From: Nostoc linckia z4
Lineage (GTDB): Bacteria > Cyanobacteriota > Cyanobacteriia > Cyanobacteriales > Nostocaceae
DNA: 64,000 nt
Assembly: GCF_002608075.1 (NCBI RefSeq)
Contig: NZ_LAHA01000011.1
Coordinates: forward strand, 186,001 to 250,000
Direction: 5' to 3'
A program made the position numbers and the translations under genes. Numbering within the stretch: position 1 is the stretch's first letter; each line of letters opens with the position of its first letter. Under the pieces are notes generated by a model. That model was given only the letters and a program-made list of their open reading frames with translations, was not told the origin of the DNA and made no database searches. Positions 17,977-27,311 of the stretch are shown here, one piece after another.

Positions 17977-19275
17977 ATGTTACAACAAAATCCTTTTATT
18001 ATAGGAAAACCAGTACGTCCAGAGCATTTCGCAGGACGAGCATCAGAAATTGCCGCAGCTTTCGATCAAATTTATAACCGCAGCCATCTAGCGATTTGGG
18101 GAGGGCCAGGGATGGGAAAAACCTCATTTTTGCAGAAACTAGAATCATCGCAAGCTTGGGAAGAACACGGGATGGACTCATCCCAAGCTGTAATTGTTCG
18201 TTTCAGTTGCGAGAATATTACTCCTTTCACTCCCTCAGATTTTTGGCAAGAAATACTCACTCTTGTGAAAGAAAAAGTAGCAGGTCAATCTGCATTGGAA
18301 GCTGAAATTGATACAATTCTCCAAGCAGTAAAGCCGATGACTAAAGATAGCCTGCGACAAATATTAAAAAAGCTGAAAGTACAAGATAAATATCTCGTGT
18401 TGCTAATAGATGACTTTCATGTAGCACTCGATACTAACCAGGAATACGATGAAGATGCGATGCAAAAGTTTTTGAGTGAGTGCCGTAATTTGGCTGTTCA
18501 CTCTGCGGAAGGACAAAATATGTCGATGATTGTTACTTCCCTAAAGCGTCTCAACGAACTAGGGCCCAAGCTCAATCCCAACGCTTCACCGTGGTACAAT
18601 CATTATTTATTTTTACGGCTGAAAACATTTAATAATACGGAAATTGACGACATATTTAAAAGTTTAAGAATACCAGATTTACGGGAAGCAATTAAAGAAA
18701 TCACAGGCGGACATCCATCTTTGTTACAAATATCTGGCTTTCTTCTACATAGAGATTTAATTACTGCTAATGCGCCAAATGCAGATAAATTTGTTAGTGA
18801 TTTTGAAAGTGTGACGCAACAAATTTTTCAAAATATTTGGGAAAGATGTAGTGAAGTCGAACAAACTTTATTGATGCTCATGGCTCTTTCTAGTTTAAAG
18901 GGTCGCCTACACAAACAAAAACAATTTGATGTGAGTGGTATTGAATTAATTTTTAGTCAAAGAGAAGCAGAATTAATCAAACTGGAAGAACAAGGTGTAG
19001 TAACTCATACTGTTCATGAAGAGAAAAATATATATTCTTTCACTTCATCGACAATGGAGCGTTGGGTAATTCAACAACTTTGGCAAACAGATGAAAAGTG
19101 GTTGCAAGCACGAGAAAAAGTTTTTCTCAATTTAATGAGTAGGCAACAAATGGATAAATTCATTACAGCCGTGAAGTGGCTATGGAAAAACAAAGACAAA
19201 ATTCCACAGATTATGGAGTGGTTTGGAAAGTTAATGGCTGCTTTACCCAAAGGACTTATTTTACCAAGTAATTAA
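17977..19275 (+). CDS. STAND-like P-loop ATPase, soluble
   Basis: 432 residues. It opens with NPFIIGKPVRPEHFAGR, the same kind of leader as its two large neighbours, then Walker A GGPGMGKTS (about residues 42-50) and Walker B YLVLLIDDFH. The motif GGHPSLLQISGF matches the conserved GHP element of STAND/AAA-type signalling ATPases. No transmembrane segment or sensor follows; the C-terminus is a winged-helix-like region and a short helical tail. It ends 14 bp before the first membrane STAND gene, so the two are probably one operon. It may be a soluble partner of the membrane receptors (inference). Confidence 0.85.
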   Translation: MLQQNPFIIGKPVRPEHFAGRASEIAAAFDQIYNRSHLAIWGGPGMGKTSFLQKLESSQAWEEHGMDSSQAVIVRFSCENITPFTPSDFWQEILTLVKEKVAGQSALEAEIDTILQAVKPMTKDSLRQILKKLKVQDKYLVLLIDDFHVALDTNQEYDEDAMQKFLSECRNLAVHSAEGQNMSMIVTSLKRLNELGPKLNPNASPWYNHYLFLRLKTFNNTEIDDIFKSLRIPDLREAIKEITGGHPSLLQISGFLLHRDLITANAPNADKFVSDFESVTQQIFQNIWERCSEVEQTLLMLMALSSLKGRLHKQKQFDVSGIELIFSQREAELIKLEEQGVVTHTVHEEKNIYSFTSSTMERWVIQQLWQTDEKWLQAREKVFLNLMSRQQMDKFITAVKWLWKNKDKIPQIMEWFGKLMAALPKGLILPSN

Positions 19276-19289
19276 TATGGGTAAATAAA

Positions 19290-22200
19290 ATGACAAACGC
19301 TAAAAGAAATCCTTACATTATTGGTCGTGCAATACATGAGCGCCACAGATTTTTTGGTCGTGACAGTCTATTCCATTTTATTGAAGATAATCTCAGCCAA
19401 GGTGTAAAAGTTATCTTGCTACATGGTCAAAGACGCATTGGTAAGTCTTCTGTACTGAAACAAGTTTCAAATTTTATTCAATCTAATGACTTTATTTTTG
19501 TTCAATTTGACCTGCAACACCAAAGTCAGTCAAGTCTAAGTAATATTATCTATGACTTGGCTATGACGATTATCGATAAACTTGGCATAGATGCAGATAA
19601 ATTACAAACACCAACAAATGCACAATTGGAAGAAAATATCAATTTATTTTCTGAAGTTTTTTTACTGAATGTTTATCAAGAAATACAGGATCGAAAAATA
19701 GTATTACTACTTGATGAATTCGATGTTGCAAGTAATGATAACGGTGAGATAAATATTGTTGAGCAACAAACATTATTCCCCTACTTAAAAAAACTTTTAA
19801 AAGATCAAGATAAATTATTTATTATTCCAGTAATTGGAAGGTATCTTAACGACTTACCAAGTTTATTGAATTTATTTAAGGATGCACCACACCAAAATAT
19901 TGGTTTGCTAGATGAGAGTAGTGCTGAACGAATGATCGTTGAACCTGCTAAAAATATTTTAACATATCGAAATGAAGCAATAAAAGAAATTTTGCAATTC
20001 TCAGCAGGGCATCCATGTTTTACTCAAGTTATTTGCTTTACTATTTTTGAACAAGCAAGAGAAAATGAAAAGTGGATTGTTGAACGTGCTGATGTAGAAG
20101 ACATTTTAAAAAAAGCAATTGAAAAAGCTGATTCTTTCTTACTAAGTTTTTGGCAGGTACTTACGGTAGAAGAAAGAATCATTATGTCAGCTGTAGCTGA
20201 AGCTCAAAAGATAGCTATTAAGCAAGGAAAAAGATTTCCAGAAGAACCATTAGATATGCTTGGTAGAAATGGTATAAATCAGACAGAGGAGTTATCTGAA
20301 TCTTGGGAGAGGTTAATAGAAAACCATTATTTATCTGATGACGGACGTAAAATCACCGTAGAATTAATTCGTCAATGGTTACTAGAATATCATTCACTAC
20401 AAAATGAAATACAAAATTTAACAACACAGAAATTAAAAACCCAAGAAAATGAAAACGTTCAAGAGATTGTTAAATACCTGACTGAAGTAGCAAACTTTTG
20501 GTCTGAACAGGGAAAACACGACCTGGCAATACAGCATTATGAGCAGGCTTTAGAAAGAGATTCCAGTAATTATAATATTGCAGCATCTTTGGCTAAAGAG
20601 TATTTGAAAGCAAAAGATTTTGAAAAATCTCTAGAACTTCACAAGGAACTTTTTCAAGCAGATGATAATTCTTATAAAGAAGGATATTTAGATGCTTTGT
20701 CAGAATATGGGCATAATTTAATTATTCAACGTGAATACTCACTAGCCAAGGAAAAATATAACAAAATTTTAGAAATTGAACCTAACACAAAAGTAGCAAT
20801 ACAGAAAATTTTAGAAATTGAGACTTATGAAAATCAAATTACGACCCCAGAAGTAAATGATTCTCTTAGTAATCAGAGAAAAAGAAATCCAAAAAATTCA
20901 AATTTAAAAAAAATACTAGCAGTAATTACATCTTTGCTTGTGGTAAGTGTAGGTTATGGTGCTTACCGCTTTTCATCTGAGTGTCCTTCAGGGAAGCAGA
21001 AACAGTTTGGGGTTTTGTGTATAGATGATGACACTAAAATTAGTAATGGCGATCGCACTTTATTTCCTACTATTAAAAATAGCTACCGCGACCAAGGAAT
21101 TCAAGCCTTTAAACAACAAAAATATCAAGAAGCTAGCAATCTATTTGCAGAAGCTGTAAAAATCGATCGCAAAGATCCAGAAGTATTAATTTACCATAAC
21201 AACGCTCGTGCTAAACAACAAGGAAATCCTTTCACCTTAGCGGTAGCTGTTCCAGCAAATAATGATAATTTAGCTCAAGAAATATTGCGTGGCGTAGCAC
21301 AAGCACAGCATGAATTCAATCAAAATAATGGTTTAAGCGGTCGGTTGCTGGAGATTAAAATTGCCAACGATGCAAATCAATCGGAACAAGCCACAGAAGT
21401 AGCTGCACAGTTGGTGAAAGATTTATCTATTTTGGGAATTATTGGTCACAATAGCTCTGACTCTACCAAAGCAGCCTTGCAAGAATATAGCAAAACAGAA
21501 ATACCTGTGATTTCTCCCACTAGCACCAGCACACAATTATTGGGTAAAAAGAATTTTTTTAGAAGTTTACCTTCTGATGCTGCTGGAGGTAAGAAATTAG
21601 CGGAATATGCCTTCAATATCTTGAAGGTAAAAACAGTAGCTATTTTTTCTAATCCTGAGAGTTCATACAGCGACAGCATGAGAGAGGAATTTAGCAAGAC
21701 ATTTGAAAATCTGGGAGGTAAAGTGCTTAAACCAGAAATTAACTTAGCAGATAAATCACTGGATATGGATGCACAAGTTTCTAGAAGTCTTTTTAGACAC
21801 AAAGCACAAGCAGCGGTATTAATTCCAGATAGAGAACGCATTAATACTGCTCTGGAAATTGCTAAGTTTAACTACGATGTAGTTAGTAGAATCAGAAATC
21901 AAAACAGAAACATATCAGGAATGAAGCTTTTAGGCGGAGATACGCTTTACAGCTATGAAACTTTAAGTAAAGGTGTAACTGTAGAAGGACTAACTGTAGT
22001 CGTTCCTTGGTTTCGTGAAGCTCAGCAAGCAAAGGACTTTGGCAAAAAAGCAAAAGAGCAATGGCGAGGAGAAGTGAGTTGGCGAACTGCAACCAGCTAC
22101 GATGCTACCCAAGCGCTTATTCATGCTTTGTCTGCGAATTCTACAAGGACAACAGTTATCGATAATTTAAGAAATAGTAGTTTTGTTGTAAATAATACAA

Positions 22201-22304
22201 AAACTTCTGGAGATACACTCCAATTTAATTCTCAGGGAGAACGGCAAACAGAGCCAGTTTTAGTTCAAATACAAGGTGGGAGGTGGGTTATGCTACCGCA
22301 ATAA
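19290..22304 (+). CDS. Transmembrane STAND-like ATPase fused to TPR and periplasmic type-I ligand-binding domain
   Basis: 1004 residues. The cytoplasmic half starts NPYIIGRAIHERHRFFGR, then Walker A GQRRIGKSS (46-54), Walker B IVLLLDEFD (137-145) and the STAND element SAGHPCFTQVICF. About three TPR-like helical repeats cover residues ~385-500. A single transmembrane helix is at ~540-562 (ILAVITSLLVVSVGYGAY). Outside lie two Cys (SSECPSG, GVLCIDD), one more TPR-like unit and, from ~645 to the end, a periplasmic-binding fold of the Leu/Ile/Val type (LAVAVPANNDNLAQEILRG, LGIIGHNSSDSTKAAL, SYDATQALIHAL). Inferred topology is N-in, C-out: a receptor sensing a small ligand outside and switching an ATPase inside. 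No transporter permease is nearby. The DNA is A/T-rich relative to flanking genes. Confidence 0.88.
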   Translation: MTNAKRNPYIIGRAIHERHRFFGRDSLFHFIEDNLSQGVKVILLHGQRRIGKSSVLKQVSNFIQSNDFIFVQFDLQHQSQSSLSNIIYDLAMTIIDKLGIDADKLQTPTNAQLEENINLFSEVFLLNVYQEIQDRKIVLLLDEFDVASNDNGEINIVEQQTLFPYLKKLLKDQDKLFIIPVIGRYLNDLPSLLNLFKDAPHQNIGLLDESSAERMIVEPAKNILTYRNEAIKEILQFSAGHPCFTQVICFTIFEQARENEKWIVERADVEDILKKAIEKADSFLLSFWQVLTVEERIIMSAVAEAQKIAIKQGKRFPEEPLDMLGRNGINQTEELSESWERLIENHYLSDDGRKITVELIRQWLLEYHSLQNEIQNLTTQKLKTQENENVQEIVKYLTEVANFWSEQGKHDLAIQHYEQALERDSSNYNIAASLAKEYLKAKDFEKSLELHKELFQADDNSYKEGYLDALSEYGHNLIIQREYSLAKEKYNKILEIEPNTKVAIQKILEIETYENQITTPEVNDSLSNQRKRNPKNSNLKKILAVITSLLVVSVGYGAYRFSSECPSGKQKQFGVLCIDDDTKISNGDRTLFPTIKNSYRDQGIQAFKQQKYQEASNLFAEAVKIDRKDPEVLIYHNNARAKQQGNPFTLAVAVPANNDNLAQEILRGVAQAQHEFNQNNGLSGRLLEIKIANDANQSEQATEVAAQLVKDLSILGIIGHNSSDSTKAALQEYSKTEIPVISPTSTSTQLLGKKNFFRSLPSDAAGGKKLAEYAFNILKVKTVAIFSNPESSYSDSMREEFSKTFENLGGKVLKPEINLADKSLDMDAQVSRSLFRHKAQAAVLIPDRERINTALEIAKFNYDVVSRIRNQNRNISGMKLLGGDTLYSYETLSKGVTVEGLTVVVPWFREAQQAKDFGKKAKEQWRGEVSWRTATSYDATQALIHALSANSTRTTVIDNLRNSSFVVNNTKTSGDTLQFNSQGERQTEPVLVQIQGGRWVMLPQ

Positions 22305-22377
22305 TAATCTAAATCTATGCTGTCTCTGTAAACTTAGTTACAAGTTAGTTGCAAGCTAGTATGTTTAGTTAAAGCCA

Positions 22378-22404
22378 GTCTGGTGGCCTGAGAAACGACC
22401 AGAC
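22378..22404 (+). terminator. Short hairpin after first STAND/PBP gene
   Basis: GTCTGGT (22378-22384) and ACCAGAC (22398-22404) form a 7-bp stem with a 13-base loop, 74 bp past the stop. No T-run follows, so it may be a weak terminator or a leader structure of the small gene downstream. Confidence 0.3.
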
Positions 22405-22442
22405 CAGCTGTTCAAGATAAAACAATGAAAGGAGCTAGTTTT

Positions 22443-22682
22443 ATGGTTAAAGCAACCAACTCCAGACAATCTAATGATAAGTCAATAGTCAAAGGGATGA
22501 AAAGTAGTTTGGCAAAAGCTTTGAAATCAACGCCTGCTGTTGTCATTGTTGGCGGGTTAGTTGCTTTTATGGCCATGTGGGTCATAGGCTCGTCTAACTG
22601 CGGAGGTTCATTAAACTTTAGACTGTCATTCTCTATTAATGAATTCCAACTCAAAAAGGAGGCTTGCCCACCAGCTAAATAG
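22443..22682 (+). CDS. Small single-pass membrane protein between the STAND paralogues
   Basis: 79 residues from the ATG at 22443 (MVKATNSRQSND), which has GAAAGGAG eight or nine bases upstream; an in-frame ATG at 22425 precedes that site. A basic N-terminus is followed by a helix STPAVVIVGGLVAFMAMWVIGSS, then SNCGGSL and a polar C-terminus with a second Cys. Probably anchored with the tail outside. No family was recognised. Its place within the cluster suggests it could be an accessory subunit, but it may only be a bystander. Confidence 0.6.
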   Translation: MVKATNSRQSNDKSIVKGMKSSLAKALKSTPAVVIVGGLVAFMAMWVIGSSNCGGSLNFRLSFSINEFQLKKEACPPAK

Positions 22683-22757
22683 CGATTAATTAAGGCGATC
22701 GCAGCCATAGCTTGACCAGATCGCCTTTCCTCTTGAACGAATAATATTTCTGGTCGC

Positions 22758-22900
22758 ATAACAGTTATCTAAAAGTTAAGAAATATTAATTTTGTCGTAA
22801 ATCATACAAATATTTCTGGAGATTTAATTCAACTTAGTCCTGAAGGAGAACGACAAACAGAGCCAATCTGAGTTCAAATACAAGGTGAAAAGTGAGGTAG
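22758..22900 (+). pseudogene. Remnant of the 3' end of a third STAND/PBP paralogue
   Basis: Translated in frame from 22761, this stretch reads TVI*KLRNINFVVNHT, then SGDLIQLSPEGERQTEPI*, then VQIQGEK*. It lines up codon by codon with the last ~50 residues of the 19290-22304 protein (TVIDNLRNSSFVVNNT, SGDTLQFNSQGERQTEPVL, VQIQGG), including shared DNA words such as GAGAACG and CAAACAGAGCCA. Three in-frame stops break it, and no upstream ATPase part is present. It is a decayed relic of a tandem duplication or of a deleted copy. It lies 70 bp before the intact downstream paralogue. Confidence 0.88.
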
Positions 22901-22969
22901 GATACAGCGATCGGGCTTCGCTCTAGTGTAAAATAAAATACAGTAATCTAGTAATATACTCTTAAGATC

Positions 22970-25738
22970 ATGGCAAAGTTAGTATCTCGGAGAAACCCTT
23001 ATATAATCGGTCGTCCAATCGATGACCCAAAACTACTTTTTGGACGGCAAGATTTGTTTCATGTTCTGAAAGATAATCTCAGCCAAGATATAAAAGTTAC
23101 TTTGTTGCATGGTCAAAGACGTATCGGTAAGTCGTCAATCATTCGTAACATTGCAAAATCTGTTGAATTAGAAGACTTTGTTTTTATTGCTTTCAATTTA
23201 GAAGATTACACTCGTGAGAATCTTTGTAAGATATTAGCAGACTTGGCTCAAGAAATTATTGAACAACTGGAAATAAATAACCAAAAAATTAAGCCGCCTA
23301 GTATTCAAGATTTAGACAATGAACCATATATTTTTTATAGTCAATTTTTGGCAAAAGTTATCAACCAATTAGATGGTAAAAAATTAGTTTTTTTATTAGA
23401 TGAATTTGAAGCATTAAGCGATCAATATTCTGCTTCATTTTTGGAGAACTTTTTCATTTACTTACATTCTTTAATTGAAGTAGAACAAAAGCTATTTTTA
23501 ATTATATTTACTGGTAGGCAATCAGCAAACATACCAAATTTACTCAATTCTTTTCAAGATGCTTATATTCATGAAATTGATTTTTTAGATGAACATAGTG
23601 CAACACAGCTAATTACTCAGCCTGCTCAGGGAATTTTAGAGTATAGCCAGGAAGCGATTAAAGCCATTATTGAACTATCAGCAGGACATCCTTATTTTAT
23701 CCAAGTCATCTGTTTTGCGATTTTTGTCAGAGCTAGAGAATTAGACGAATCACATATCGGTCGTGAAGATATAGATAATATTGTTGATAAAGCAATTGAA
23801 AATGCAGAAGCAGGACTAGCATGGTTTTGGGATGGTTTGAGTTTTACAGAAAAAATTGTATTTTCTGCAATTGCAGAGTCTCAGAAAATAGGTGCAGTTG
23901 GAGAAACTCCATTTCAAATATTGCAAAAATATGGAGTATTTAAGAGGGAAGTTATAGAAAAAGCTATCAAAGAACTTGTTGACCATAAGTTTTTAGATGC
24001 AGAAGGTAATAAAATAAAAATTGAATTAGTAGGTCGTTGGTTACTGCAACGTCATCCATTGCGACAAGAAATTAAAGAATTACAAAAATTCAAGGAAGCC
24101 GAAAATTATTTCACTGATGAAGATAGAAAAAAGTTTTTATCAGAGGAAAAAAAACACAATAGCATAGCTAACGATCAAAAGCCTAGTTTTACTTTAAATG
24201 TAACTGAAAAATCTTTGCCTTTACAGAGATTTTCCAGACCAAAAAAGACAGAAGAAATTGAAATTATACAAGAATCAAAAAAAGCTGTAAGTATCTCGAA
24301 TATAGAAATAGTTTCTCCAGCTAAATCGAGGTTATCTAAAGGTATTCGTTACCTTGTAATAGCAGGAGGAATGACGTTTTCTGCGGCCGTAATAGGTACA
24401 TTCATTGGTATGTCAACACGATGTTTGGCAAGCGGAAGCGAAAATAAAATATTAGGTGTTTTTTGTGTAGACAATCCCAGTAGTAATTTCAGTAGTGGCG
24501 ATCGCACTTTTTTTCCTATTAAAAATAACACATATCGAGACCAAGCAATTGAAAGTTTTAGACTTGCTAATTATTCAACTGCTACTGAATTATTTGAACA
24601 AGCAAGAAAAAGCGATCGCACAGATCCAGAGGTATTAATATACTATAATAATGCTCTTGCTAAGCAAAGAAAAAATTATTTTACCTTAGCAGTAGTTGTA
24701 CCAGTAGATAATACTAACTTTGCTGAAGAAATATTGCGCGGTGTGGCACACGCACAACAAGAGTTTAATCAAAAAAACGGCTTAAATGGTAGGCTACTTT
24801 CTATTATTATTGCTAACGATGGTGATGGTAAGCAACGAGAAAAAGCAAAACAAATTGCTGCTGAATTAGTCAAAACTAAATCTATATTAGGAGTGATTGG
24901 ACATAATTTTAGCGAAGCAACACAAGCAGCTTTAACAGAATATAAAAAGGGAAGAATACCGCTGATTTCTCCTGCTAGTAGTACTACTTCATTGCAGGAG
25001 AATAAGAATTTCTTTAGGACTATACCTTCAAATGCAGCAATGGGAGATAAATTAGCTAAATATGCTATAAAGAATTTGCATTTAACAAGAGTAGTTATCT
25101 TTAAATCTACAAGTTTATTTAGTCAAAGTATGACGGAAGAATTTCAAAATAAATTTCAAAAGCTAGGAGGTAAAATTACTCGTCAGGTAGACTTAACACA
25201 AAGCACGCTCAATGCCCAAAAAGAAGTTAATCTAAGTTTAGATAAGCAAGCACAAGGAGCAGTTTTAATTACAGATCAACAATATAGTAATGTTGCTTTA
25301 GACATTGCTAAAGCAAATAATAATACAATTCATAATTATCAAAATCAAAAACAACGCAAACTAAAATTATTAAGTACTAATCCTCTTTATAGCGACGAAA
25401 CCTTAACGCAAGGTGGAAAGGCGGTAGAAGGTTTAATTACAGTGGTTCCTTGGTTTAGAGACGCCGAAAAAGCAAAAAAATACGCTCAAACAGCTAAAAA
25501 ATTATGGACAATTGATGTCAGTTGGCGTACTGCTAGTAGCTATGATGCTACACAAGCTTTGATTCAAGATTTGTCTGTTGATTCCAGTCGCAAAACAATC
25601 CTCGCCAGTTTAGAAAATGCCAATTTTTTGGTCAAACAAACTTCAGGCTATCCACTCAAATTTAGTTCTGAAGGAGAACGGGAAATTGAGCCAGTTTTAT
25701 TAGAGGTAAAAGAAGGGAAGTATATTGCAGTACCATAA
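22970..25738 (+). CDS. Transmembrane STAND-like ATPase fused to periplasmic type-I ligand-binding domain (paralogue)
   Basis: 922 residues, paralogous to the 19290 gene. N-terminus NPYIIGRPIDDPKLLFGR, Walker A GQRRIGKSS (48-56), Walker B LVFLLDEFE and the element SAGHPYFIQVICF. The TPR block of its paralogue is replaced by a shorter, charged linker. One transmembrane helix is at ~458-480 (YLVIAGGMTFSAAVIGTFIG). Outside, two Cys (TRCLAS, GVFCVDN), the SGDRTFFP motif and a TPR-like unit precede the Leu/Ile/Val-type binding domain (LAVVVPVDNTNFAEEILRG, LGVIGHNFSEATQAAL, SYDATQALI). Both lobes appear complete. It is probably a second receptor with a different ligand preference. Confidence 0.88.
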   Translation: MAKLVSRRNPYIIGRPIDDPKLLFGRQDLFHVLKDNLSQDIKVTLLHGQRRIGKSSIIRNIAKSVELEDFVFIAFNLEDYTRENLCKILADLAQEIIEQLEINNQKIKPPSIQDLDNEPYIFYSQFLAKVINQLDGKKLVFLLDEFEALSDQYSASFLENFFIYLHSLIEVEQKLFLIIFTGRQSANIPNLLNSFQDAYIHEIDFLDEHSATQLITQPAQGILEYSQEAIKAIIELSAGHPYFIQVICFAIFVRARELDESHIGREDIDNIVDKAIENAEAGLAWFWDGLSFTEKIVFSAIAESQKIGAVGETPFQILQKYGVFKREVIEKAIKELVDHKFLDAEGNKIKIELVGRWLLQRHPLRQEIKELQKFKEAENYFTDEDRKKFLSEEKKHNSIANDQKPSFTLNVTEKSLPLQRFSRPKKTEEIEIIQESKKAVSISNIEIVSPAKSRLSKGIRYLVIAGGMTFSAAVIGTFIGMSTRCLASGSENKILGVFCVDNPSSNFSSGDRTFFPIKNNTYRDQAIESFRLANYSTATELFEQARKSDRTDPEVLIYYNNALAKQRKNYFTLAVVVPVDNTNFAEEILRGVAHAQQEFNQKNGLNGRLLSIIIANDGDGKQREKAKQIAAELVKTKSILGVIGHNFSEATQAALTEYKKGRIPLISPASSTTSLQENKNFFRTIPSNAAMGDKLAKYAIKNLHLTRVVIFKSTSLFSQSMTEEFQNKFQKLGGKITRQVDLTQSTLNAQKEVNLSLDKQAQGAVLITDQQYSNVALDIAKANNNTIHNYQNQKQRKLKLLSTNPLYSDETLTQGGKAVEGLITVVPWFRDAEKAKKYAQTAKKLWTIDVSWRTASSYDATQALIQDLSVDSSRKTILASLENANFLVKQTSGYPLKFSSEGEREIEPVLLEVKEGKYIAVP

Positions 25739-25824
25739 TGAGTTATGATGACAACTTTGGATTTGGGATTAAAGAAAAAATCTCACATCTAAAATTCAAT
25801 GCCTCGTAACTCCTAACTTTTTTG

Positions 25825-26934
25825 ATGTCACTAACGATTGTTGTCAAAATTGGCACTTCTAGCCTCACCCAACCAGAAACGGCACAATTAGCACTTTCTA
25901 CCATCGCCACCTTGGCGGAGACACTCTGTCATTTAAGACGCCAGGGACATCGGGTAATTTTAGTTTCTTCTGGTGCTGTTGGGGTGGGTTGTGCGCGGTT
26001 AGGGTTAACAGAACGTCCTAAAGCCATCGCCCTCAAACAGGCTGTAGCAGCTGTTGGTCAAGGGCGATTAATACGTGTATATGATGATTTATTTAATACG
26101 CTACAACAGCCGATCGCTCAAGTATTATTGACTCGCAGTGATTTAGTACAACGTAGCCGCTATCTCAATGTTTACAATACTTTTCAAGAATTATTGGGAT
26201 TGGGAGTGATTCCCATAGTCAATGAAAATGATACTGTAGCGGTAGAAGAATTAAAATTTGGTGACAACGATACTCTTTCGGCCTTGGTTGCAAGTTTAGT
26301 AGAAGCCGATTGGTTATTTTTACTCACTGATGTCGATCGCCTCTACTCAGCCGACCCCCGTTCCGTACCAGATGCACGGCCCATCGCTTTAGTTAGTAAC
26401 ATTCAAGAACTAGTTAAATCACAAATCCAAACAAGTTCCCAAGGTTCTCAATGGGGTACTGGCGGTATGGTAACAAAAATTTCCGCTGCGAGAATTGCCA
26501 TTGCAGCTGGAGTCCGCACTGTAATTACCCAAGGACGATTTCCCCAGAATATAGAAAAAATTATCCAGGGTGAATTGATTGGCACACATTTTGAGCCGCA
26601 ACCAGAACCAACTTCTGCACGTAAACGTTGGATAGCTTACGGACTTGTACCAACAGGAAAATTATATTTAGATGAAGGTGCGATCGCTGCAATTTCTTTG
26701 GCCGGAAAATCGTTATTAGCAGCTGGAATTAAAGCAATAGAAGGAGAATTTGATACACAAGATGCAGTGCAATTGTGTGACAGCAACGGTAACGAAATTG
26801 CCAGAGGACTTGTGAATTACAACAGCAATGAACTGCAAAAAATTCGTGGCTATCATTCACGAGAAATTGCTACAATTTTAGGCTACGCCGGTGCGGAAAC
26901 TGTGATTCATCGGGATAATTTGGTTTTGACTTAG
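25825..26934 (+). CDS. proB: Glutamate 5-kinase
   Basis: 369 residues from the ATG at 25825 ([14 protein letters not shown]). It catalyses ATP-dependent phosphorylation of glutamate, the first step of proline synthesis. The amino-acid kinase domain shows [38 protein letters not shown] and [11 protein letters not shown]-terminal PUA domain ([22 protein letters not shown]) is present, as in the long ProB form. It is normally feedback-inhibited by proline. It starts 86 bp after the STAND cluster. Confidence 0.96.
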   Translation: MSLTIVVKIGTSSLTQPETAQLALSTIATLAETLCHLRRQGHRVILVSSGAVGVGCARLGLTERPKAIALKQAVAAVGQGRLIRVYDDLFNTLQQPIAQVLLTRSDLVQRSRYLNVYNTFQELLGLGVIPIVNENDTVAVEELKFGDNDTLSALVASLVEADWLFLLTDVDRLYSADPRSVPDARPIALVSNIQELVKSQIQTSSQGSQWGTGGMVTKISAARIAIAAGVRTVITQGRFPQNIEKIIQGELIGTHFEPQPEPTSARKRWIAYGLVPTGKLYLDEGAIAAISLAGKSLLAAGIKAIEGEFDTQDAVQLCDSNGNEIARGLVNYNSNELQKIRGYHSREIATILGYAGAETVIHRDNLVLT

Positions 26935-27311
26935 GATAAAAATTTAGTGGCTACTAAGCTGATGCGCTTTTAAATTGCATAACTCAACTCGTTAGAAAGA
27001 CGCGGGGACACGGAGATGCAATTTGAATGACGATTAGCTTAACTTAAGCAGGACTTACGCACAGGTAACGGAGAATCGTAGACGCGGTAGCGACGTTCGC
27101 GCAGCGTCTCGCAGAGAAGGAGCGTCAGCGGCTTGCCGCAGGCTACCACAGAGGACGCAGCGAAAAGTCGGAGCGCCGGCTTCCGGCGTACACCGAAGGG
27201 GTTGCCGCAGGCATCTGAACTTTTCAAGACAGAGGGCACGGAGAAATAAGAGCAAGAGAGAGTTTTTGCGTAAGTTCTACCTACGACTAACGCACCTGAT
27301 AAATAACTAAA
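26935..27311. repeat. Composite dispersed repeat between convergent proB and hupL
   Basis: The 377-bp convergent spacer is a mosaic of G/C-rich palindromic repeat pieces typical of Nostoc-type genomes (CGGTAGCGACGTTCGCGCAGC, GCTTGCCGCAGGC, GCCGGCTTCCGGC). Nested in it, 27157-27228 is a second copy of the GAAAAGT...ACTTTTC element (starts CGCAGCGAAAAGTCG, ends GAACTTTTCAAG). Open frames across it are repeat artefacts. Confidence 0.65.

Noticed and set aside
27055..27255. Overlapping minus-strand frames of 66 codons
   Set aside because: They run through G/C-rich dispersed repeat DNA between convergent genes.
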